In this document: piece by piece, positions 11,201-24,800 of the stretch | How the letters are laid out: each line of letters opens with the position of its first letter | Position numbering within the stretch: position 1 is the first letter of the stretch | NCBI RefSeq assembly: GCF_001039355.2 | Contig: NW_019775572.1 | Location: forward strand, 21,072 to 85,071 | Direction of reading: 5' to 3' | Source of the DNA: Lingula anatina | Lineage: Eukaryota > Brachiopoda > Lingulata > Lingulida > Lingulidae | Length of the DNA stretch: 64,000 nucleotides | Translations under genes and position numbers: made by a program | Notes under the pieces: model-generated | What the model was told of the DNA's origin: nothing | Database searches by the model: none | What the model saw: the letters and a program-made list of their open reading frames with translations, nothing else

Positions 11201-14200
11201 AAAATATACAAAGTTGGTCTTTTTGCCAAACAAACCTCCTACAGACATAACAGTGTCTGTATATCATGAAGGATGAAAGAAAGCAAGTCAAGAAAGATTT
11301 CATCATCAGGCCTTCTTTTATCATTTCCATAATTATCTCATATAGAAAGATTTCATCATCAGGCCTTCTTTTATCATTTTTATAATTATCTCAAATAGGA
11401 CATATTAAAAACGTTTTTTTAAGATTTTTTTTATCCCACTTTCTTTGTAATGAATTTCATTCAAAAATTAAAATTTGCACTTTTAATTTTTGGCATTTCA
11501 TGCAAGAACACCTAAAAAGGTGTTCTTGCATGAAATGCCAAAAATATATATATGCTAACTTTTAAAAATATACCCACGTCTTTTGAAATTTTTAAGTATT
11601 TGCATTATAAATACAAAACTTCAACATTTTGGTTGCAATGTTACAATTCAATTACAATTAACAAACATAAACTGACTACTGAACACAAAATCCCCCTAAC
11701 ATAAACACTACACACACCCAATCTCTCTTGCGCTAGAAGTTCTATCACCTACCACTGTCCTCAGTTTGTACTCTTTCATCAGGTTCAGACAAGACACGTA
11801 GCAACTTTTCAATCTGTCCTCATTCTCACCCACTGGACCAACAGTATGGATTACATCTGAAACACCAAAATTTGTCTTAACTCTTTACCATTTAATAAAA
11901 CATTTCGTGATTTGCAGAAAAAATAAGAAAAACGTCAAATGCACATCTTCTTTCAGGTAATACTTAGTTGCGCTGGACCACAAGTACTTGCTCTGCTGGA
12001 CATGAGATATTTCTCGAGGGGGGCAACCACTTTTCAAAACCCGACTTATACCCTGTTTTATAAAGCCACAGATCCATTTCTCTTTTTCATTTTGGTATTA
12101 CAGAAAAACTAAATGTGTTATTCATTGCAGATTACTCTTTTACATAAAAGTGCATGTCAGAGGTTTCACATCTTTATACAGGTAAACACTAGGTGAATAA
12201 ATATTTTTGGGCCATGAAAAAAAAATGAGTGTGAATACTTTTATCATCATACAATAATTCTGCCAGTACTTTTACACACTGAATAATATCTTTAAAATCA
12301 TATCTTCTCTGTGCAGAAAGTTACTGAAATAATATCATAAACAGTTCATCAAATTCATAATATTTGAGTTGATAACATAATTGTAAGAACTAATATCACG
12401 TTACAATTATTAATAAGAAAGTTCTGTGAACTTTGCTTATTTGGCAAAATGTGCAATTGCAAACACATGAACATACATACAATCAACTGAACAAAGGTTA
12501 CTTACATTTGGCTGGCAGCTTATATCCTGCAATGAAAGTAGATAAGAATACAATTATCTAATTTTAAAGTAAATGCAAAGGTCAAATCAAACCATTTACC
12601 TGAAAGGCCAACTCCATAAGATTTTCCCCGCCAAAATGAATTTTCCTTGGGTAAAGGGCAATTTTTTCCTACTCGTGAATCATTGCTTGACCTGTTCCTG
12701 CACTTGGATGTTTTATTCCATTTTCAATTTGGTTATTTAGTTTATAACTACTGGCCAGTCATTATAATGGCATTCTGCCACCACATACATGTTTTCACAC
12801 AACAAAATGCCAGGGTGTTCTGTATCAGGGCCTGTGCCATTTATAATACAGACGTTGCAAGCTAGCAATGGCTACAGTAAGGATGATAAACTTTATCTCA
12901 AGGGCTTTATTGTCTTAAGAGTCTTAATTGGGAAATATAAGAAGCTTTACAAGACATGAATGTGGCTTTGTGGGATTTGGAAATGTAGGGAGAGAATCAC
13001 TAGATATTAATTTTGGCAGAAAGATCCCATGAAGTGTCACTTTAAAACAATATTCAATTACCGACTTTGGCTGAGGTCATGTCTTGGCCAGGTTCAATTT
13101 AAACCTGTGATAAATGACTGATGCCAAAGTGTACAGCTGCTTTGTTATATGATCACAAATTTTTAAAACAATAAAAAATAACTTTTACATATTGAGAACT
13201 CATTGATGACGAATCTGGTTCTTGCAGTGGTCATAGAGATCCAAAATGGTGGAGTGAGTTGACTTGGTCAACTGAATAAAACAATTGACCTCACTGCTTT
13301 AAATATACTAAGTAGATCTCAAATACATCAACAAAACACTCAGTATCTTAATTTTCTTTAAGATTTGAGTGTTCTTGAAAAAGTGTCAATACTTTAAATA
13401 GCAGCTAAAATTTAACTTTGTTTGGATAACTTAGCATACAGATCTGCATAGACATATAAAGCCAGGCAATACGATTCAGTGATGTCCACAATGATATTTC
13501 TGAACTTAACTTGCATACTATGATTTATCTAATGTATCAAATGCATCAGGTATGCCACTATACTAGTACATGTTTGATGTGAAAACATCTTTCTTATGTG
13601 ATTGTGAATTAATGGTGTCAAAGTTAACAGTGATCTTAACTAAGTACCATTTCACAGTGAATTCAATACATTAGGTAGGACACTGAATACATGAGGTATA
13701 CCCACCTCCAGTGATCTTAGCCTCTCCAGTCTTACAGCCGCCCAAAGTTTTACATTCTGTCTGCAGTAGTCTTTGACCAGCAGCAGAATGGATGGATCCA
13801 TCAACTAATATAAAAGGGAAAATAATAAGGGGCTACGTGATGCATTTATTGTGAAATATGAATCACATACGAATAGTTGTTATAACTTGAATTAAAAAAA
13901 AAAAACTGTCCACACTTTCATTTCTCTGCCTTATTGACCCAGATTATAATCCAGTATCAAACATTTATATTCAGACTCATAACTTATTCCCTGAAACTAT
14001 CTTTGTTTAAAGCATATCATCACTAGAAAAAACAACTTCCAGAAAGAGCAATTTTCCAAATTTGGATTTCATTAGCTTCTGTGAGGGCAAATTTGGTTGT
14101 GTTTTCCTACCTCCACCTCCGCCAGCTAGAGAGCTATTGGCAGCATTTACTATGGCATCAATCTCTAATTTAGTTATGTCTCCTCTGAACAAGGCTATCT

Positions 14201-14376
14201 TCTGATTCAATGTCTGGTTTACTTCAAATTTTGGCTGAACTTTATCTGAAATGATATGGAAATTTTCTTAAAATGATTACTCATTTGTCAAACCCCACAA
14301 TTCTTCTTAAACCTAAAGCAAGATATAATTTTTAAAAAAAAAAGGCAAAGTAATAACACAACTGTCACGAAGATTG

Positions 14377-14442
<66 letters not shown>

Positions 14443-17400
14443 AAACTTCATGTCTCCTCCATCCCAGATTACCACAAACATTTATTGTCCCACTCATACC
14501 AAGAAAACAGGCAACACAGAATACTGTTGAATGGAACACTGAAGCTGAAAGCTGGAAAACTTCTTGCTTAGTTCATTGTCATCATCAGCCTGATCGTCTG
14601 TATACCAAAGATTGTTGGCACACTCCATGGACCAAGCCCTTTTTCTTGTTCATTTTTGTATGTTGTCCTTCTATCTAAACCTCAGCCTGCCACGCTTTGA
14701 AATTTAATGTAAAAAACTCAGATTTTTCCAATTGCAGCTGGTGGCCCAGAAAAATAAGCTTCCTTTCTTTGATCTTGTTCAATACTTTGTGATTAACAAA
14801 CAGTTAAACACAGAGTTCTTCAAGAACACTGTCATTCGTTTTTCTTTTCCACCACGAGATGCATAACATTCTTCGATTAATCCACATTTCAGCTGCATCT
14901 ATTTGTTTCTCCCACATCAAGCACAAGCCGAAAAAAAAATTCATATTGTTAGCTTATGGTCAACCTGGATGTAGGCTTTCAGCAGACCATTGTGAGTAGA
15001 TATTGTTACTCATTGACTGCTAGGTGTTATAGCAGCCAGGACCCTCTTATAAATGTCAGGTAGATTGACCCCTTATGTTTAATAATTTTCATTTAGTATC
15101 CAACTACCAAGCTAATGAACATTTTTGCTTAGTTGTACGGTGTTTCTTGTTAGAAATAATTTATATGGTAGAATACAGACATGCTGAAACTGTCGGTCCG
15201 ATCGTTCATGACCGGCAAAATTTGTCTAGATCGGTAAAAATTTGGACTTGGTTGGTCCAAAGGACCGACAAGAGTTTTAAGAGCTGCAATTTTGAATTCA
15301 CAGTCATCATTTGACATCATCATCATTCCTCTTCGTCCCGTGTGGGACATAGGGCCACAGTCACTTCTTTCCACTTGGCCCTATCTCTGGCTATGTGCTG
15401 GGCCCATCATTTGACATACTTCACTAATAAAATTATTTAAGACCCAAAACGATTTCCCCTTCCATTTCAAACCTATCACATTCACAAACAAAGTTAGCTA
15501 CCCTAATAATACTGGTAGTATCTGTCTCAAACGCATAGGGTGATTTTCGGTCCGGCAAATTTTTCATTTCTGCCGGTCCAAATGTCCAACCATTCTGAAT
15601 AGTTTTCAGCATATCTGAAAATATGATTGAATTACATAGAACCCGATTCTTTGGGGTCCACTGCAAGCAGACAAAAGGGGTCACAAAAAATAGACTTGAG
15701 TATCAAATTGCACTTCTTCTACACTCTACTCTTCACATACCTGCACCTTTATTCTTATACTTCCCACGCCTGTTCTGAACATACAAAGGCCAATTCTGAA
15801 TCTTGTCTGGTGTGATGTAGTCTCGGCCACATTTGTATACTTTTCTCTTTTCTTCCAGGGGCATTGTTAGATATGTTTCTAAAAATAGAAATTTTTGAAT
15901 GCAATAAATCTAAGGAATCTATAGTTATATTCAGTTTTGGAAAGAAAGAAAACACTCAAAAGTAATAACTCAATTCAAACCAAAATACATTGTGAAATGC
16001 CAGATCACTAAGTCTGAACACATCAAAAATAGTCTGTTGGCTTTTATCCAAGGAGACTGGGTAAAAGAAAGGTCAGATATATTATAGAATCCCTATCAAG
16101 AATCCCATGATTTGAGTACATGGTGCAATTCTTGGTTAAAAATAATACAAAACTGACTATATTGAAACAGCTATGAATAGAAATACTGTACATAATTCCT
16201 TGGCATAATATGCAAGGAAAAACAGAACACATGTACACGTACAAACATACATAGTATTTTTCATTCTGAGACTTTGTCAATGTTAGAGACACACTTGTGT
16301 ATGTCACAAATATTGTCAGACACTCAAACATATTCCTCTTTGGGGATTTTCCTTTTTTTCTGTGATTGCTGCCTTCAGTTCTTAGGGTTCAGTTCTTGAT
16401 AAAGAAAATGCTGGTAATCGTCACGCCCCCCACCCATTTCTATTCTGTTCCAGTTATACTTCCATGCATACATGGTCCTATGAAGTATACCTGTTAGTTT
16501 GAGAATAATAAGTTTCACTATTTTCCTTTGATGTTTTAACAAATGAAAATAAAAAGGAAGTAAAAGGTGGCAGTCATTACAAAGAGGCAGGTGATGGCTA
16601 TGTACAGATTTATGTGTCAGTCTGGAAATAAAGTAAATATATTTCCATGATTAGTCATACAGAGCAGTGTAAGCTCATTAGCAACAGCATGTTATTCACT
16701 GTGTAAAACTGTTCAGCATTTACCTTTCGTTTCCTCCAACATGTTACCATTATACCTATCATCTGGGTCTCCACCTGTGTTGCCCTTCGAGTTAGGAATT
16801 TAGTTAAGAAATCAAAACATGATAACACAATGCCCATAATTTCTACAACTTCCTTAGATATATGTTGTAAAGCCTAGACAAAAAATTAGGCCTTCAAGCT
16901 GTGCCTTTTCACCACTGGATAGGAATTATAACCTTCACCTAGGAACTGAAACTTCATTGGACATGTCAAGGGAAAATCCCCACATGATGAAAGAAAAAGA
17001 AAATGAATTTGGCTCCATATATTAAACGGGGCACATCCTCTAGCAAGTAGCTTCTTCGTGTTAATAATAGGTTGCATATTAATATTGGTTGCATATTAAT
17101 TAATTTACTTCTCTTCCTGTTCTGTAATATTTGGATGATCATGAAAAAATCACAACGGATTTGTAATATTTCTCCTTTTAGTCGACTTGAACAGCAACTT
17201 ATTAAGATTCTCATACTGACCTTTGTCTGCCCCATACTTAGTGCTGGCACGCCTTTGCGATTCATGTGACGGCGATGAAGAATCTTCTCTTTTTATGTCG
17301 CCAAAGTCACTCGTTTTCGCAACTTTTCTGTCAGACATTTTCAATTTTTTAGGGGAAACCCCTAGATTTCTTGCCTGAAAAACAGGTTGGCCTTCACACC

Positions 17401-17479
17401 TTATGTTTTTGGGGACTTTCCCTGTTTGTTTCCCCAGTAATGAAGGTTTCAGATGCAGGATTCCTCGTAATCTGTGCAT
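8207..17479 (-). CDS. MACROD2: MACROD2-like mono-ADP-ribosylhydrolase, 10 exons
   Basis: Exons in coding order: 17479-17221, 15878-15741, 14245-14111, 13804-13706, 12526-12506, 11856-11753, 10743-10713, 10175-10096, 8958-8814, 8565-8207; 1371 nt, 456 aa. Macrodomain proteins of this class bind ADP-ribose and remove mono-ADP-ribose from acidic residues of proteins. Visible: [20 protein letters not shown] (NAAN at 166-169), GGGGVDG with the catalytic-type Asp near 179, YVIHTVGP, and the phosphate loop STGIYG at 258-263; nothing essential is missing. The helix before the domain (LEEKRKVY) and the acidic tail ending [11 protein letters not shown] favour MACROD2 over MACROD1. The N-terminal ~85 residues are basic and serine-rich; starting at 17479 rather than the internal Met (about residue 48) gives a possible mitochondrial-type leader. 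Exons 5 (21 nt) and 7 (31 nt) are microexons. Intron 9 needs a GC donor (T|GCAAGT) to keep phase. Confidence 0.93.
9307..9563. mobile_element. Harbinger-like fold-back MITE (TTA duplication)
   Basis: 257-bp element in the last MACROD2 introns. The ends GGCTGCGTTCACATGG and (reversed) GGGATCGTTCACATGG belong to ~100-bp inverted arms that include TGTGATCACG and TTTACTGGCAG. It is flanked by TTA at 9304-9306 and 9564-9566, the 3-bp target duplication typical of PIF/Harbinger elements. It has no coding capacity. Confidence 0.8.
9929..10011. repeat. Imperfect hairpin
   Basis: Arm AGGAATCATAGCTGCAATTC...GGAGCACTGGCAG pairs with CTGCCATTGCTCCTAGAATT...GATTCCT across a short loop. The preceding GGATTCCTAAAAA context recurs near 48.48 kb, so it is part of a dispersed repeat. 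Confidence 0.7.
11291..11397. repeat. Two-copy tandem repeat (~53 bp unit)
   Basis: GAAAGATTTCATCATCAGGC...TTATCATTTxxATAATTATCTCA occurs twice in a row with two or three mismatches, inside a MACROD2 intron. Confidence 0.9.
11487..11544. repeat. Perfect 27-bp stem hairpin
   Basis: TTTTTGGCATTTCATGCAAG plus AACACCT, loop AAAA, then the exact reverse complement. It lies in a MACROD2 intron, 209 bp 3' of exon 6 on the coding strand. No target duplication is obvious; it could be a fold-back transposon relic or a transcribed hairpin. Confidence 0.9.
14381..14440. repeat. (CA)n microsatellite
   Basis: About 30 uninterrupted AC dinucleotides in MACROD2 intron 2, 136 bp upstream (coding sense) of exon 3. 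Confidence 0.97.
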
Positions 17480-18837
17480 GAGGATAACTGTTGTGTTGAT
17501 GGAATTTCGTCAGGCGGCAACCATGTTGTGAATGTGATAGGAAATTGTTAACCAGCAATGATTTCTGGGACTGTCTTTTTCCAAGACGCGACGAACTCAA
17601 GTTTCAATGAAAGACTGCACATTGAATAAACAATTTTAATTCATCGGAAGTAAAGAGCTTATTAAGAGCTATTGTACACACTGAGAAAAATGTTTACTAC
17701 GTACATATATTATCATAAAAATGTATAATTGCAGTTCCTTATACACCATACCTTTTTTTTTTACCAAGAAATTAACATAGGGAAGTGCCTACAATTAATG
17801 TAAAACCATATTACATATAATTGGCTGTCAAATATCTCTTGGCTCTTAATTGGTGCAGAATAAAAAAAAAAGTTGAAATTAAAGAAAATATTAATTGATT
17901 TTCCCTGATTTAACTCAAAAGTAGTGTATAGCACAGTATGTAATTAAAACCAATCTTTATCATTAATTAAAATATTGTGCCGTGACCTTTATTTTAAAAA
18001 TGCTATTCATAAAATGTCACTCGTTTGATAATCTAAGAAATACGCACAGTACCAATAGGCTGGTAGGACCCATGGAGTTTGGCACTGAACAGTTAATAAA
18101 CAAACGTCAACATTGTATCAATCATTTATCATTTTAAATTATGTGTATATGCATAATGCTTCGATCTGCTACAGGGTATATGCACAATCCACCATTCTAG
18201 CCTTTGTCAAAGGATTAAAAAATATATGAACAATTAAACATCTTTTCAATAGATACATAAATAAACTTAAGAAAGTAACAAAAATGCATTTGAAAGTATT
18301 ATATTTAGCTTTATTGAAATTTCAGTCGTCCTGCATTTATATATTTATCATGTTGTCAGCTAGTAATCATGGTGGGGTTTGAAAAACTCAGGCCTTAATA
18401 GTAGGTTAAGGACTTTTTAATTTTATCAGATTGTTATAGAGGTATGGCAGGTGTTAGAAAAGGAGGATCAAAGGTTGCATGGTTGGTCAGAGAAAAATAC
18501 AATTTACCCCAGGAAAATTTGCTGGGTACATGTACAAATGTTTTGCAAAAAAAAAAAAAAAAAAAAAAAAGAATCTCAAAATGGGTACCTTAAAGGTTTT
18601 GCTTAAAGTCTGACAAAAATTCTTGTCTGGCACAAGTTCTCTTAACCAAAGACAGCACCATTCAAATAATCACAATGGACTTTCTATCTTGTTAATACAT
18701 CAATGTTGGGCACTTTTCAGTACATTCAACACATGCTCCCCTGTTTTCTTCACATATTGCTAGGATGCATGAACTGTGCCCTGTTTGTGTACTTGGTTCA
18801 ATAATAATGAAAACATTCTTATTTATGAAAAAATGTA
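17480..18837. other. MACROD2 5' region and TATDN3 3' region
   Basis: Both flanking genes are on the minus strand, so this 1.36-kb gap must hold the MACROD2 promoter/5' UTR (near 17480-17650) and the TATDN3 3' UTR. A 24-A run is at 18547-18570. No further exon is visible. Confidence 0.6.
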
Positions 18838-21800
18838 TCAGAGTTTCACAAAATTCTTTAGTTTTGGGAAAAGTTTGAGTGCATTTTCAGTAGTGATCCT
18901 CATCACGGTTTCTTTATCCACTTTCTTCACTTGAGCTATATACTCACAGGAGAGAGTAATATTAGCTGGGACATTCCGTTCCTGGAAGACAGAAAAATTG
19001 TATCGTTTCTTGTGATTGGTGAATATTTGCTTTAGGTACACACATTCTTTGAACTGTTTCTAATTTTTAAATGAAAATAAAATCTGTATGCTATTACAAT
19101 TACATTAAATTAAAATGAGCAAAATGATACAGAAATTAAAAAGATGAAAATTTGAACTGTAAGGTTTCAATGATAAATTCTATTAATATAATACCAAATG
19201 AAATAAGAGATCACTTCAAAATATATATGACTGAAACAATGCATCAAGAAGAGTGCATTTATGACAAAAAAGATGTTGTTTCTGAAATATTTGACATTTT
19301 TGTATTGGTATTTTGGAAACAAAATCAGATCTCTTTTAAAAGTTATCAACAGGATATTGTTTTAAAAATAACTTAACAAGGAATCCCATATATTTTTTCT
19401 TTTATATTAGTACATGGTGTAATCAAACACTGCTTTTCTTAGTATTTAACAAGTATTGGACTTCAATATGACGTACCCCCTTTTCTGGTCCACATGCAGG
19501 GGAGTCTGTTTCCAGTAACATACAGTCTAGAGGAAGTCTTGCTAAAAGCTTTTGCTTCTTAGGTAAAGTTAACAGAAGAAACATTTTTTTAAACAAAATA
19601 TTTGTTTAAATTTCATTATCAAAAAGAACATTTAAATAAATCATTTACATTCAAACTGCACTCTATTACTTTTAATTTCCACGTAAAGAAAAAATGTAGG
19701 AAAATTATAATGTACTGGATTAACTAAAGAGAAAGTGATAAAATCCTTCACTGACATGTAAACAATCCTAAAAGGACTACTTTGAGAATGAATTTACTAG
19801 TTATGAAATTAATGTGAAACAATATGCATAAATAGTTTCATGGAAATGATATAGTAACATTCAAACACAAAGAAGTTTTAAAATTCTCTCAGGGTACTTT
19901 CAGAACATGCTGTTGCACAGATTAACACGCCTGCAGATCAAATATGGTTGACTGGCTTAAAAGTGATGCTGCTGATCCAGGCCTGCTGGGGCCTAACACT
20001 TTGACGAATTAAATATAGGCTCCGAGGTTAAATTGCTAGGCCCCTGTAGTTTGGCCTGTGCGGGGAGACCATTCGCATATTAGCGGCATAGCTTTTAAGT
20101 GGGGTCGGCATATATGATCCACGAACCAGTCTGTGGATCATCTTTTCATAATGCAGCCTAAATGGTCATCACCTGTTCACTCCTAACAATAACTGGAGGA
20201 AAAGAGAAATAATAGCCAGCTTGAACTCCCTCCATGGCAACACTGGCTCTACCGCTGAAGGCATGTAACAAAGCCTTGGACACACCTGAGGTATACAGAT
20301 ATAATCTATAATCTTAACAAGTATTTATGACTTTTCAGTCTTGAATAATAATAATAATAATAAATGAGAGAGAGAGAGAGAGAGAGAGTTATATGCATTG
20401 CTTAAATTTGTAAAGAAGCCATGCAACAAAGCCTGGGTGACACCCAAAATGTTGGAAGACCATCAGTCATGCATCTAAGTGACATAAAACAAATTTATAT
20501 CTGATCTTTTTGTTATTGGATTTGTACCTCCAATTACAGTTTTAAATTATTTAAAAAATATATTCATATTTCTATCATTACCTCTTCTATATTTGAAGTT
20601 GGTCACAGAGCTATAACCATTAAAATATTATTTTGATAAATATTGAATTGGACATAAATTTTTTACCTTGTTCTTTGAGCAAAGTTATTGCATGGTTTCC
20701 AGCAGAACGGGAGTGAACATTCCTTAATAAAAGGATATTTATTAAATAAAAGATCATTCCTAAGTAAATGGATAAATTATCAACCAGAACAAAGTCAACA
20801 TTTTCCTAAATTGCCATGGCGGCATCCAAAGTTGGAAAGTGCTGTCCCGAGTTATAACTGATTATGGCCTCCTAGTTAGTTTTTTTAAGATGCCATCTCA
20901 TAATTTTTCCACATTAAAATATAATGAGAAGATCACAGATCAATTCAATGCACATTAGCCTTGTTTATCACATAAAATCAAATTCTTATTTCTATAAATT
21001 TGAAACATAAAATCTAATGTATCCCAAACTGTCAATATTCAAATCACTTACAATCAATTTCATAGATCATCATCAATAATGAAAATTTCCAAATCTAATC
21101 GATCTCAACATTGAAAGTTACTGCATGGCTGTTTCCGCAATAATTGTCTTTGTTGGTAGATAATACAAAAACAAAGTTTAATACATACACAGGAAGATCA
21201 TACTTCTTGGCTATATCTATCTGGAAAGGGAAAAGAACCACATTTAAGGAGCACAGCAAAGCATGGCAGTGATGTATATTTGAAGATATATATATATATA
21301 TATATATATACCGGTATATATATATATATATTGTACTGTATATTTTGTACTCTACAATATTGAAGTCAGTCACCACAAAGGAAGCATGTAATGACCATCA
21401 TAAATATTGCAGGTATGTATCACTAAAACTATAAAGGATTTTGTGTCATACATAAATACCAATAGCAGCTGTCTTCTGAAAAGTATGTTTAACAGTAAAA
21501 AGTGCTACCCCAGCTAGAACAGGAGCCCCGGCCGCCCGCGGGAGCCTAGGCTGCCAGAGAGACTGCTCCTTTGCAGACTGGGGCTCCAGTGTGCAGTCTC
21601 CTTGAGCAGGCAGACTGCAAAGAGGGCTGCAATAACTTAAACATTTTGCAGGGGACTTCAAAGGAGGCTGCAATAACTTAAACATTTTTGCAGGAGACTG
21701 CTAAGGGGGCTGCAATAACTTGGGTACTGCAAACGAAAATGAAATAACTGACATTTTCAATGTTGGGCCAACGTATGCAATAAACAACCCAACAGTTATT

Positions 21801-24800
21801 TAACTGAGAAGCACATGTGCTAATCTTTTGTTCAGTAACTTATAGTTATCAGGCTTAAAAGAAAATTTTTTTTGATGAAGAGCTTGTCAAAATGACTTTA
21901 AAATTGTTTGGGTTAAAAGCAGTTTTTGGCTTTATTCTCCAAGCTACGGTATATACACTCATATATTGTATATGTCCTTCACCTATGAAAAATAACTGAG
22001 TGAACAGATTTATATTTCTTCAAATAATGCTGTGAAAATATTATATTTATTATAATTGCTATTATTATTATTGAAAGCAGACAAATGATTGAAGTCTTAT
22101 TATAATATACAAAATATATAAATTTTAAACCTCATAGTTCAATTTAAGTGGGACTTTACTGGTAACTTAGACCAAATTCATTTCAAGCCAGGGACATATT
22201 TATCTTACCTGTCAGTTCGATATAAACAGTTTGCCTACAGCTTGCTCAGTCAGGTCAAATAACTAAACATAGCACAGTTATATTTAAGTAGGCAGCTTGT
22301 TGAGCTGTTTGAAATCTAAGCCAGAAGCTACAACTACTACTGTACCTGTCTGTATATAAAAACAATTATACCAAAATTACATGTATCAAACAACCCTGGA
22401 AATTGAAACATGGCAACAGAGCCAATAAATGTTTAGACAAAAACTCCACTCTTGGAGGAACAGCCCTTTTTTTGCTGGGAAAAGGTTGGCTCTGGGTAAA
22501 ATATGATCTAGGCACATGAAGGTTTTTTTTTTTTTTAAATGACATTCATTCTCAGTAAATGTAGGAATTGTCTAGAGGATCTTCAAATATCTGGATGCTA
22601 CCAATGTGTATAATAATGCAAGAGTAGTGTAGCAGCTGTGGCTTCAGCCAGATACAACACAGCCTCTCGACAATACACTAGTAATATTTCATGTACAGCA
22701 CAGTGACTCATATTGTGTCTGTCACTTACAAACCATTTTAAGTTCTCAATAACTTTAAAAATGCAGATCATCAGATAATGGTTGTTTCAGTCTGCAGTCG
22801 GTAGATCCAGTGCAACGTTCGTGTACATTGTTGAAAATAATAACAGCTGTAAAGAATTAATGTTACTGTTGATAACAACTGAATGTACTATATATGGGTG
22901 AACAGCAACTCTGGTAGTTTTTGAGACATAAGAGAAAGTTAATTTGAAAATTTCAACGAGGAAGGTCAAAATCAAGTGTCATGGTCATGTGAGCACAAAA
23001 ATCCCTTCTTCATGTAATAACATTTATATTGCTTAAAGGGATAATAACTCTTCGTATGAGATCTATATTTCATAATAAAAACATTGTGAACAACTCAAAG
23101 AAATATAATATATTCTGTTGTACAAAAAAAACAGCAGTTATAGCTATTATTCTGATACCTGAGCTTGTCTTTAGACCACGTGAACTCCATTGATGGCTAT
23201 ACTCTGTTATAATCTCTTAAGAGATTATAACAAAAAATCAAACTTTTAAGAAAAAAAAAACAGGGACTAACTTTGAATGTAAAAATGGATTAATTAACCA
23301 TTGGTAAGTACGGGAAAATTGTTGTTTACTCTAGGAAAATTCATCTTTTGGCCAAAACGAAGAGTTATTATCCCTTTAAGTATGAACCAAACCTTCTCAT
23401 ACATATCTCATTTACATATTCATTGTAATTACCTTTCACAAAGCTGAAAATGTATAACCATTTTTAAAACTATAATTAACAGTTTACCTGTTTAATGAAT
23501 ACATTCCTCTGGTCCTCTTTGTTTTGGGGCATTTTAATATACCATGGTGTAAAATCTAGGCCAACCTAAAATAAAAATGCTGACAACAAATATGCTCAAA
23601 TATTCAAAATTTAAAACGAAAGAAATGCTTGATATCATTAAGAGTGTTGTTCTGTTTGTCATAAACAGGAAACATGACATTGCCAGCTTAGTTTTCACTG
23701 ACCATAATGTTAACTGGAAATTTGCCTGTTATCAACATGTGAACTTACCTCACCGATACCAACTATTTTGTCGTGGTGCTTTTCAATGAAAGGATTGGCC
23801 TCATCAAGATCCTTAAGACAGAAGTTAAAATGGTTTATAAAGATTAAAGATTAAATAACTTGTACAGGAGCATGAGCTTCTGACAATGTACATATAATGT
23901 AAAAACAGCTTACATTATATTTCACAAACATTGCAAACTGTTAATTAGTATCTTTCATATAAAAGACATTGGAAATCATTTTAAAAAGATACAGAAAATC
24001 ATACAATGCCCAACATTCATTGCATGACCATTACCTCCAAACAAGCACTTCTTTCATTTGGGTTTGAACCCTGAAACATACAAGTAAGAATGGTACAGAT
24101 AGTTTTTTAGTAATTGAAGTCTCTTCAGGTAATGGTTACCCTGCCAAACATTGTACCAACTCCCAAAATTAAGTAGCAATACTTATAAAACATCTTGACA
24201 CCTATACGTCTCGCTTCTAATTACACATAATCAATATAACATTAAGAAATTGTCTGTTAGCATTTATAAAAAAAATTAAGAGATTAATTCATAAATTTGG
24301 AGCTTCACACAAACACAACTGCATTAGTGAACAGGCTGACTAGTAAGTAAAAATGAATAATATACATACAGTATTACTTTAAAAATCATTATTTACCTGG
24401 ACAGGATGGACCCCAAGACATGGGGCTATGAAATCTGGATACCTAGAAAATGTTCAACAGAAGTTTCAAAAACTATTTATGATTAACTTCATAAATGGCA
24501 TGCCTTTGCCATTACCAGACATGACATAGGCATGCTGATAGTGACCTAATGAATTCTTAATTGTAACTTTGAAATAAAAGGTGACAAAGTGTGAATTGCC
24601 AGATGTTTGACAACCATATTCATAATCAAGCCATCATTTCCATTATGAAAAGTACCTTCACTTTGTAGTAAAATATCTCAGATTAAATATTATCATTTTT
24701 TAAGCACAACTGACAAGCAGAGACTGATTAATAACTAGAAATAAAGCCACTGTACCTCTCTGCGAGATCTAACACTTTTTGAAATTCTCCAAAGTGTTCT

